Shown here piece by piece: positions 25,871-36,354 of a DNA stretch of 64,000 bases; positions within the stretch are counted from its first letter, which is position 1, and every line of letters starts with the position of its first letter. The DNA is from Hyperoplus lanceolatus (taxonomy: Eukaryota; Chordata; Actinopteri; Uranoscopiformes; Ammodytidae), in contig CM049416.1 of assembly GCA_026929865.2 (NCBI GenBank), forward strand, positions 15,832,501-15,896,500. The letters run 5' to 3'. Made by a program: the position numbers and the translations under genes. Below the pieces are notes generated by a model. The model saw only the letters and a list, made by a program, of their open reading frames with translations. It did not search any database and had not been told where the DNA came from.

Positions 25871-26174
25871 TTAAATTAGTAGTTACTACAAGAAAAAAAC
25901 TTTGGCAAACAAAAAGGTCTGGAAGGAATAACTCCATTCTTAAGAAGAAGGTTAATATGGAAAGATTTTGCAAATAACTGATATGCCTTTCTCCAGGTTT
26001 GATATTCTACAAGGGGCACGGCACTGAAGAAGCCTCCAAGGACACTGAGCGATAATTTGCTCACAATTAATCATGTATCTGTTGGGCAAAGATTCCTCTG
26101 AGGCACTGATAAGTAATTATTCCGATAATGATTATCAGATTGTACAGGTTTTCTGATATTTCAGACACCTTTGT

Positions 26175-26880
26175 TCAATCAATCAATAAGTCAAACGTTA
26201 TTTATATAGCACTTTTAATACAAAGCGAAGCATACAGGAAGCCAATTCAGAAACTGGTGTGATGTCTGCTCTCCTTCTGGTCCTTGTTAAAACCCATGCA
26301 GCTGAATTCAGCAGCAATTGTATGAGAGCTATATTCTTTTGTGGGAGACCAGAAAGAAGCAGAAGTAAATTTAATAAGTAATAAAAAGCAGGCGGCATTA
26401 ATGTCTCTGTACTGTCATGAGAGAGAAATGGTCTGACATTGGCAATGTTTTTCAAATGATAAAATCCCATTTTATAATGTTTTTTTTCTATATTGTGTGG
26501 TTCAAAACTCAGCTCAAGAACAAAGATAACACCTAAGTCATTTACTTTGTTGTGTGAGTGTACAGTATGTACTTACTATGTGTGTTTCTGTGTGTCAGGA
26601 CAACTTTGTCTGGACACGTTATTCCCCAATGGTGTTTCATCAGCAACTCTATTATTTGAGTGCCAATCATGATGTGTGATAACCTTGCTATAAGTTGGAC
26701 ATAACTACATGATACAGTTGCTATAGAAACTGATGAATCATCATCCTGAAATACTGGAAATTGTGCAGCCTTCACGAACAAAATAGTTGGACATGATAAT
26801 GCAAAAGACTGACTTTTTCTCAGAATTCCCTCTATTATGGATAATTTCTTTCGAGTTAAAATTCCAATTAAAGTCACCAT
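26175..26880 (-). mobile_element. LINE-derived fragment, antisense, with (TTGAT)n tail
   Basis: On the minus strand the segment ends in AAAGTGCTATATAAATAACG followed by TTGACTTATTGATTGATTGA. This is the GCTATATAAATAAA-type 3' tail plus pentamer or tetramer repeat shared by several fish LINE and SINE families. The sequence further right resembles degraded body sequence commonly attached to such tails. Frames are broken and no reverse transcriptase motif is recognisable. The right boundary is approximate. Confidence 0.5.
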
Positions 26881-27341
26881 TCAGCAACCTACACATTGCT
26901 CTTCAAAGGCTAGGAAAACTCGCCCCGGTAAAATGTTGAAGTATTTATCAGAATAAATAAATATTCATATCTAAAAAAGAACAACAAAAACTAATACATT
27001 TTATAATCAAGTATGTTCTTGACTAAATTATTTTACCGTATTGAAAGATGGCCGATAAGCAGCACATCTGATTAGAGAGGTTTCCATAACATCTCAGGAG
27101 GCCAACGTAATTATCTGCCTCATGTATAATTTAAAACAATATACCTTCAGTTATTTAAACGGCTGCACCTGTACAGATATTCGGGCTTGAAAACACAAAT
27201 TAACCTATGTTTGATCAGAGAGCAGTAAGCGCTCTAGGTTGAATACTAAAACACACACGAGAAAGGAGGGAGGATGGGGAGGAGCTAGACATGGTTGAAG
27301 CACAAAGGAGGCCATTCCAAATTCTCACACTCACGCTCGCT

Positions 27342-28885
<1,544 letters not shown>

Positions 28886-29053
28886 CCCTGTTTGTTTTTG
28901 TTTTGTGTTTTAATTTAATTTTAATTATTGCTTTTTTGTGTCTTTATGATGTTTTGGATGTAATGTATTTTACTTATTTTCTGTACAGCACTTTGGTCCG
29001 CTTCAGCTGTTATAAATGTGCTATATAAATAAAGTTGACTTGACTTGACTTGA
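28886..29053 (+). mobile_element. LINE/SINE-type 3' tail with (TTGAC)n
   Basis: The tail reads GTACAGCACTTTGGTCCG, then AATGTGCTATATAAATAAAG, then three to four TTGAC units. This is the classic 3' end of fish non-LTR elements, with a cleavage-like AATAAA and a pentamer microsatellite. The upstream boundary is uncertain, and no ORF remains. Confidence 0.65.
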
Positions 29054-30789
29054 AATTGTTCACTTGCTCATTTCCTTGAGTCTTTCAGCCAAATCAAATT
29101 AGTTCAACATAAAGGATCAAACATACCTTTTATCTGTATGGTCTCAAAGATGTAACCACCAAACACATTTAAAAAAAACATGTGTGGCTACAATCATGCT
29201 CTTCTTGATCTACTTTTAATTCTTGGTCGCCATAGAAACAGGCTCTGGTGTCAGGTCACCAATTTACATAAATAGCCATTCCACCAGCTTCTCTGTTTCC
29301 CAGGTAACATCAGGTGATTCTCCAAGGCAACCTGCGCCCACTGAGAGATGCATTTATCTGTTGTAAGCCTGCTGCTGATTTATAACCATCACGCGTGTGA
29401 GTGTGCAAACTCCTTTTTGCCAAGGGCCCTTAATTTATTGTGTATCTCGCTTACATTAAAGATGCATATTATAATAACGAAAACAATAAAATAACAGTTG
29501 TAAAAAAAAAGAGACTTCTCTGTCATGATTGAAAGGAGTCTTACCAAATTCACTGTATGAATGCTACAGGCCATGCCTTGTATCCTAGCAGTGAGTTTTC
29601 GTAAACTACACATTAGTCTGATCTATTACTGTCTGTCCTCTTCTTAAAGAGCAACTTGACACAGGGCCTAATGGACAGGTTATATTACCCTCTCCAGTTG
29701 AAAGTTTAAATCTTTCGCTCATGACCACATCAACACTTAATGGTGATGTTACAGTGTACACCCCGGAGCAAGAGGAAAGCTTTAATAAATACAAATGTTT
29801 ATTTTTTGAAAAAATATTTCAAAACTGACGAAACTAGCAAGCTGTGCCAAACATTTAACCGTGGATCAAACCATTCGGTAAGGTTATAGGATTTGAAACT
29901 ATAGATGGAAATATCTTTAATAAAGGGGTGGCAGTTTTGTGTCTTTTCAACAATACTACCTCCTAACAGTCACATTATTCCATGAACAAAACAGAAGACA
30001 CAACAGTATGAAATCACTCCAACAAATACAGGTACTTTCAGAGGGGGGAATGGTTGCCAGGTTGTAAACTGAGAAGAAAGATGATTTGCATTTCCAATCT
30101 CTGGCTATTATAGATAACCTCCTTTATAAATCTTCCCACTTACTGTGTGATGACAGTCATTAAATCCTCTTTGTCAGTAGGACATCCTAAAGCTCCTAAA
30201 AAATAAATTGAAGCCATTCACACATACAGCTTGCATCCCTTCGATCCTCCTAAGAGTGATGGTATTTGTTTGTGAAGGTAAAATATGTCCTGCCCTCTAT
30301 CTGGCCCTTGCTTTGATGGGAATGGATATATTGCTCAGTGTCCCATTACCCCTGCACAGTCTGAGGTAATGGGACAAGAGAGACGAGCAGTGGTGCCTTC
30401 TGCTTGGTTCACAGCTGTCTCTGAGTATATCACGCCAACGTCTGAGAAGAGGGAAAATTAGAATTGTACACACACATTAAACTTAAATTAGATCTGTGCC
30501 TCTCTCATCACCACTTCTGAACCATGTCTGCCTGGAGGGCGAATGAAGTTTACCTTAATTCCAAAAGTACACAAAAGCCATTTTGTTCCTCATCTATTGT
30601 AACAACACTGTCAACAGGTTTGTGTGGGCAAGGGATTATAAAAAAGAAAGTGCCTGTCTTGTTGTTCCCTCCTGAACACTAAGCATTGTAACCACCATCC
30701 CAAAATCCGGAAAAAAGGTGGTTATGTTATTTTAAATTATCAGAGAAATACAATTAAATCTACTCTGGCAGCTGCTCGGTTTTTCCATG
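29054..30789. other. Intergenic sequence, no gene found
   Basis: Only short unrelated ORFs are present. A 12-bp perfect inverted repeat with a 14-nt loop lies at 30339-30376. Nothing else stands out. Confidence 0.55.
30339..30376. repeat. Inverted repeat, 12-bp perfect arms and 14-nt loop
   Basis: TGTCCCATTACC (30339-30350) pairs exactly with GGTAATGGGACA (30365-30376). It is isolated, with no element ends nearby. Confidence 0.85.
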
Positions 30790-30797
30790 CCTTAGAG
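30790..30797. repeat. Left target-site duplication of the hAT-type element
   Basis: The 8-mer CCTTAGAG is matched at 32341-32348 by CTTTAGAG, one mismatch. Eight bases is the hallmark duplication length of hAT transposition. Confidence 0.8.
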
Positions 30798-30903
30798 CAG
30801 GGATTCCCAAAGTGTGGTGCGCGCACCCCTGGGGGTGCGTGAGCTGCTGCTAGGGGGTGTGCGAGATGAAAAATGTAATGGCGGTCTGATCATTACACAA
30901 TCC

Positions 30904-31818
30904 ATATTGGTTCGAGTATAAGAGGGTTTTATTTTCGCGGAAATAGGTCGTAAAAAGTCGGGTCGTGTTTTCCAAGTTGTGTTTATTTTCTTTTTTTAAT
31001 CGGTGGAACACTGGCTGTGCTCTCGGAAGCAGCAGGGGCGTTTGTGCGCTTGGAGAGAGAACGCTTTGTGTGGAGAGAAAAAAGAGGCACGTGACATCAA
31101 CAAAGCCGATTCAAAGCCTCAAATCATTATGTTGCCAGTCAACGTGTCAGAGGCAGGAATCGGCAGAGCGATCGAATGTGGATTTTAGCTGCTGCAGTTG
31201 TGCTGAGGAGAGATGCCAACTGCGCTGTTCTTTTACGCACCAGCACTGCTGCTGTAATGTTCAGATTTCCTCATTTGCATCAAAGCTCTAATGATTTTAA
31301 GAATGAGACGCTTTATTTAAACGCTGTCCATGTGATGGTGGTGATTGTCACTTTGTGAGCTGTAAACTGAAACCAACGGAGATCTCGGAGGGCTTCCCCT
31401 CAACAACGTTAACGTGCCCCGGTAATCATTTCAGCCTTAAACCACGGCGTTGACAGCTTTCGTTTCAGCACTAGGCTATGTGATTAACTATGAGCATTAA
31501 ATAAATGCTGCGTCTCAGATGCCGAGGACAGCAGCGAGGATGACCCGCTATGCACCGAACCAGAGTATAGGAGAGATGACAGCGAGAGCGATCACAGCGG
31601 GGCAGAGGAATTTGCGTGTGAAGAATAGTCTGTAGTGAACACATCAGAGTTCGGTCTATTTGCACTATCCTACTGTTTATTTGCAATGAAGAAAAGTGTT
31701 TTTTTCAATGTGTTTTTATTTTCGTACATTATTTAAATAAATAAAATGTATTGAGTTGAGTTTTGAAAAACGGGAGGTTTGTCTTATAATCGGGGTTCGT
31801 CTTATACTCGGACCAATA
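30904..31818 (+). mobile_element. DNA transposon remnant nested inside the hAT-type element; TA-flanked
   Basis: The left end TATTGGTTCGAGTATAAGA and the right end, read on minus, TATTGGTCCGAGTATAAGA differ at one base over 19 bp. TA at both outer edges fits a Tc1/mariner/pogo-type target, and the inverted match continues slightly beyond it. The interior is coding-like at its 3' side (31518-31628). At about 915 bp it is shorter than an intact transposase gene plus ends, so it is internally deleted. Superfamily placement is tentative. Confidence 0.6.
31518..31628 (+). pseudogene. Acidic C-terminal fragment of a presumed transposase
   Basis: An open frame reads DAEDSSEDDPLCTEPEY and then RRDDSESDHSGAEEFACEE before a TAG at 31626-31628. 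The Ser/Asp/Glu-rich tail with an immediate stop lies near the 3' end of the nested TA-flanked element. Acidic tails of this kind end some pogo/Tigger-like transposases, which is the basis of the guess. No start codon, DNA-binding domain or catalytic DDE residues remain upstream in frame, so I read it as a relic. Confidence 0.45.
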
Positions 31819-32340
31819 CGGGTACAGTGTTTTTTCTCCACACAATAAAGACGTGTAAATAAACATTTCCTTTGTAAAATTTAGAATCAAAAACTTGAAT
31901 TTTAATTAATAAATAAATGGAGGCTATTCAAAATGAAGCGAAGTTATCTTCTTCTACGCATATGCGCACCTAGTTTGTGGCCTCTACATTCATTCTCGCA
32001 ATTTATTTCAAATGACTGGCGTTCTAATTTTATTTCCATAACCTGTGTTATGATGACGGGGTTGTTTGCTCCACGGTCATTTAAACTTGCTGCAATTGTT
32101 GCTCAACGTGACTCAAAATATTAGGCTATAATATTTTCCCCATTTTATCTGCTTTCTGCCCCTTGTTGTGATCGTGATTATTTTATTATGTGTGTTCTGG
32201 TCATTTGAGCATGATTGAACATGCCACCTTTAATATGGCTATAAAAAAGCTTGTTGCATTTTTTTTTAATGTGTGGGGGTGCGTCAACCTGATTGGGACA
32301 TAGAAGGGGGTGCGCGGCTAAAAAAGTTTGGGAACCGCTG

Positions 32341-32348
32341 CTTTAGAG
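32341..32348. repeat. Right target-site duplication of the hAT-type element
   Basis: CTTTAGAG, paired with CCTTAGAG at 30790-30797. Confidence 0.8.
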
Positions 32349-34451
32349 TATCCTTGGATCTTTGCCTCTTGATGATCTGACATTAAGACTGTCTCCTTGC
32401 CATTTGTAATGCATATATTAGCCTTTACATGATTGATTGAATTAATTCATTATTTTTGCTGTTTTTATTTAAAAAAATAAAAAAACGCCTGTAGGTTGGG
32501 GCTGAATAGGAATTACCCGGCGGAGCATAGCTAATTACCAAGCATTAGCATATGCAAATGAGAGCTGTTATCTTGTGTACAAAATATTGCTTATGGTAAA
32601 CACTGGCTAATCACTTTAACGTGTTCAGCTGTTTAAATGCTGGTAATTGCATATTGTTTAAACAGATGGGCTTGATTCCTTGAAAATCAATGTATGGGCA
32701 GGAATGCAAGATATTGCTTTCTTTCTGTCGACTCTTGGTTGCACCTTGGCTGCTGCACTTATTACTGAAGCTCCTTTGTTTAGTATAGATGTGCTCTGCC
32801 TTTAGTATTATATATTGGTTTGAGCAATTAAAGTGGTTTCACATAAGTAAGAGGACTTTTATGTAACAATTTTTTGTCTCATGATGGCGTCATCTGTTAT
32901 TTATAGTTTATCAGTTGAGGATTGTGTAGCGAAAGGGGCCATGTGGCACACATGTTTCTGTCCTCAAGAGGTTAGAGCTGTGTGAATGACAATGGACAGA
33001 GTGAAGCCCAGGGGCAAACTCTCCAGTCTGGAGATGGGATCATTTTTAAAAACATACCCTTACTTGTATCTTTTTTTGTAAAACGTCCAAAGGGTGATTT
33101 TGAGATACGCTATTCCCACTTTTCGCTGTGCGAATGCTCACACAGTAACACACTTTCTCAGGCTGTGTGTGTGTGTGTGTGTGTGTGTCTGTGGTGTGCA
33201 GGGAACACAACGAAGGCAAGACAGTCAGACAGTGAAACAATAAATGCTTGTATGTCTCTATGAGTCACCCCGAGGACATCTTACAGAAAAGATACAATCA
33301 TTTCATCATGTCGCACTGAACATCCACCTTATCTCTTGCCCAAGGGAACAGGGTGTGAGTCAACCCCACAGAAAAGGACCATTTTACTCTAAACACACAC
33401 ATTTGATGATACAGAAAATCCATGGCAATAATTCAGCCCTATGTGAGGCTTGGACTTTTGCAATAATCTGGAGCAAGTGGCTCATACTTTTTGTTCAGTG
33501 GAGTAATTAGACATCTGCAGTCTATTTTTGCTCCAATTTTTGTAAAACAACATGAAGTTGGCTAGATTTAAATTCACATTGTGTTTCAGTTTGTTAGGAC
33601 TGAATACTGGGTTCTTTATTGTTGTATGGTTAAAAAGACAATGGAGTAAAAACAATGGTAAAGGCAGGCTGACAGGCACCTGTATGTTAAAATGTTATCA
33701 CTTTCTAAGGACAGAGAAATGTGTATGAGCATATTTATCCACTAATTGTTTTTTAGTATGTAAGTGGCTGTGCAGTAAAGAGTTTCCACTGGTAGGCAGG
33801 ACTAAAGAAAATCAACTAATAATCCATAATTCTCATATAATTATAAAATCATATAATTCTCCGGAGAATTTAATACCAAATTATTGAATATGTAAGTAAA
33901 AATTACAAAATATTTTCCAGTTTAACCTTTTTCAAAGGTTTGCAGCTTTTTCAAGGAGGATCGTAAATTAATGATCAGTAAAGCGGACAGAAATGGGACA
34001 AAATAGTTAGGGCTAATTAACTGTTGGGGTTATTAAAGTAACAGCCAGATGAGCTACTGATATTGTGAACCTTCAAGAAATTAACATAATGATACAATAA
34101 GCCTCTAGACAAAACAAATCATAATTTCCTGCACACAAAGCTCCTCAAATGTAAACCCAAGTGGAACAGTCCAGTCCAGTCTTCAAAGTGACTAATTTCA
34201 ACCCTTTAAAATTGACTTTGAGTCAGTCTCTGCTTAAACATAAATAGATGGACCTTGAAGTCTGTATATGCCCCAAAGTAAATTTTCTTGCTGTCAACTT
34301 AATCAACTGTTGTGCCAAAGCAAATGTATTCACGTAGAACAACTTATATCATACTTGTTGATGAACTACCAACATATGAAACCATGTGGTGCTGATAACT
34401 GAAGATTAGCCTGAAATGCTAAGAGAGGTAGTTTTTTCTCAAATTGTGGTG

Positions 34452-34488
34452 GTGGGGGAAAGTGAGCCACTGTCTCACTTTCCCCCAC
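34452..34488. repeat. Perfect hairpin, 15-bp arms and 7-nt loop
   Basis: GTGGGGGAAAGTGAG (34452-34466) pairs exactly with CTCACTTTCCCCCAC (34474-34488) across CCACTGT. A related motif, GGGGTAAAGTGAGCCACAT, occurs at 36538-36556, so part of this is a dispersed motif. Confidence 0.9.
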
Positions 34489-34679
34489 AATGAGGCACAA
34501 GTTAAGTTTAGTCTTAAACATATAATATTACATGACATATGTTTTATTTTAATGTCATACACATTGTAGAAGACCTGGGGCAAGCACACGGAAAGATCAC
34601 CTTCTCATCTTTCCCTGTAACCTTCAGGGCTGGAATGTAGAGTACGCCTAGTTGTAGAGTATGACAGGCTGATGTTATA

Positions 34680-34830
34680 ATCCAGTTGGGTCTTCTCCTG
34701 TGTTCTGAGTCCCAGGCTGTTATTGCTGGTTCTGATTTTCCTATGCTTTGACCCCATACACTAGCTGGCTCTAAGGGTCCTGTGTTCTGACCCCCAGACT
34801 GTGTTCTAATCTTACTGGTTCTATCTTTCA
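34680..34830 (-). repeat. Degenerate ~40-bp tandem repeat, open on the minus strand
   Basis: On the minus strand, three diverged units share the pattern (A)GAACCAG...GGGTCAGAACACAGGA. They keep a reading frame whose units read roughly RTQSGGQNTG, ASVWGQSIG and TAWDSEHR. The frame extends to 95 codons but matches nothing I know. It is better described as a decayed minisatellite than a gene. Confidence 0.4.
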
Positions 34831-35078
34831 TTTGAATCTTATTAAAACCTTTTGAATTATAATATGTTGTATTGGATTTTGTTCAGTTACTTTCAAGTGT
34901 TTAGAAAATTTGCTTTGCTTAAAGCAACTCTTACCTTTGTTGCATTTTTACACTTTTTTGGATTAGGTTAAAATGGTATTAATAAGGTAATTACACTCTA
35001 AAATATAAGACAGACCCACCAGGAGTAAAAACAAACAATGATTTCAATCTCATAATATTATGAAAAATATATATAAAA

Positions 35079-35123
35079 TTCAACCAATCAAATCGTTCGG
35101 ACCGAACGATTTGATTGGTGAAT
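35079..35123. repeat. Palindromic hairpin, 17-bp perfect arms around one base, extended by imperfect pairing
   Basis: CCAATCAAATCGTTCGG (35084-35100), a single A, then the exact reverse complement (35102-35118). Pairing continues outward through ATTCA/TGAAT with one bulged base. The core also contains TTCGGACCGAA. Confidence 0.9.
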
Positions 35124-35445
35124 CACCCGTGTGTGAGTATGTACATGCAGTCCCGATCGCTGTTATAATATAGTTTGCATGTGATTCGCGGGTCGCAACA
35201 GCTGTTGTAACGTCTCCTCACGAGCGGAGTTTAAACCTTTGTTCTTTTCCCGCGATCTATATGCGACTGTGCCTGTAAAAGAAGGAAAATAAAGAGCGGA
35301 TAAAACCCTACTCCTCCTCTCCTAGTCTCATGCTTATAGGCTGACGCCTTTGGCCATAAGTTGTATTCTGGCCGACAACTCTGAAGTGAAACCAGTGATA
35401 AAAGCATGGAATGAGGGTGTGGGTGCATTGGAGGGAGGCGGGATG
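35124..35445. other. Segment of distinct composition with an AATAAA; possible degraded retroelement, unassigned
   Basis: After the palindrome the sequence has many CpGs and CGCG/CGAG motifs, a TATATG run, and AATAAAGAGC at 35289, followed by C/T-rich sequence. This loosely resembles a long terminal repeat with a polyadenylation signal, but I cannot find TG...CA borders, a duplicate copy or a primer-binding site, so I leave it unassigned. Confidence 0.3.
35438..35445. repeat. Left target-site duplication (8 bp, perfect)
   Basis: GCGGGATG, repeated exactly at 36347-36354. Confidence 0.92.
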
Positions 35446-36346
35446 CAGAGCCGGCCCGAGGCATAAGCGAACTAAGCGGCCGCTTAGGGCCCCCGACTGC
35501 CTGGGGGGCCCCTAAAAAAAAAAAAAAAATTTTTTTTTTTTTTTTTTTTTAGTTTTTAGTTTGTGTGTTTGATATTAACATCATACTATGCAAATGTGAG
35601 TTATCATACAAAAAAGGAACAAAATGTTTTGGTCTAGATAATTAATAGCCTAAAAATGTAATTAGTTCATCTCGGAGGAAATCCGAAATTATCTGATCAT
35701 GTCACGTTCACATCCATGCACAGTGTGTATTGAGTTTATTTAAAAACAATTGGAAATGGGGCTGCCCTCAGTTGCCCATGCACTGTGTATAGTCTATAGC
35801 CTATGTCAGCCTTGTCTATGGAAAAAAAGATACAGTAGCTGGATAACAGAGTTCTTCTGCTTCGTTCCTCACACTGCATTTAAATGCATTCACTATATTA
35901 CAGAGAAATATGTCCCATAAAAGAAAAAGAGCTCCAAGCCCAACCCATAATATTTTATTTCATATTAATATTTTTATGGAAAATCCATGTGTCCTTCTTC
36001 AATAGCTTCTAATTCATCTGACCCAGTGTCTCCAAATTATTTGTTCACACAAGATTTCTCAGATTTAGCCTCTTAATTTTCCTCTCAAAGTGCACCAGAT
36101 TCATGCATTTCACTTTAAAAAGGTTAAAAAAATCTCCCGGGGGGGCATACCCCCGGACCCCCTAAGAGGGTCTGAATCTCGGCTGTCTAATATTTTCGCA
36201 CAGCCGCACAGTGGAGGCACTAGCGGAAAACACTGGGTGTGTGAATGATATTTAACAAAGATCTATAGTTTCAGCAGCGCTAACATTGGAGAGGGGCCCC
36301 CAATCATATTTAGCTTAGGGCCCCCTGAAGGCTTGGGCCAGCTCTG
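35446..36346. mobile_element. hAT-type non-autonomous element, 901 bp, perfect 8-bp target duplication
   Basis: The left end CAGAGCCGGCCCGAGGC and the right end, read on minus, CAGAGCTGGCCCAAGCC are imperfect terminal inverted repeats starting with CAG. GGGGCCC-rich subterminal motifs occur at both sides (CTTAGGGCCCCC left, and the mirrored TTAGGGCCCCCT right). GCGGGATG flanks the element exactly on both sides. The interior has an A-run abutting a T-run (35514-35550) and no transposase frame. The perfect duplication argues for a fairly recent insertion. Confidence 0.9.
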
Positions 36347-36354
36347 GCGGGATG
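36347..36354. repeat. Right target-site duplication (8 bp, perfect)
   Basis: GCGGGATG, identical to 35438-35445. Confidence 0.92.

Larger units (their letters stand above)
30798..32340. mobile_element. hAT-type DNA element, 1543 bp including a nested insertion
   Basis: The left terminus CAGGGATTCCCAAAGTGTGG and the right terminus, read on minus, CAGCGGTTCCCAAACTTTTT form imperfect inverted ends of the CAGNGGTTCCCAAA type typical of hAT (Charlie-like) elements. Flanking 8-bp duplications at 30790-30797 and 32341-32348 differ by one base. Subterminal GGGGGTGCG motifs appear at both ends. Removing the nested element (30904-31818) leaves about 630 bp with no transposase, so the host element is non-autonomous. 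Confidence 0.82.
32349..35078. other. Intergenic sequence with candidate regulatory segment and degenerate repeats
   Basis: No supported gene. About 32510-32680 is dense in homeodomain/POU/E-box-like motifs. A short GT run lies at 33162-33188. A 36-bp segment at 33434-33469 recurs at 36793-36828. A degenerate ~40-bp repeat lies at 34680-34830, and a 15-bp-arm hairpin at 34452-34488. Confidence 0.5.

Noticed and set aside
35124..35445. Solo long terminal repeat of a retroelement
   Set aside because: AATAAA and composition are suggestive, but no TG...CA borders, target duplication, second copy or primer-binding site could be found.
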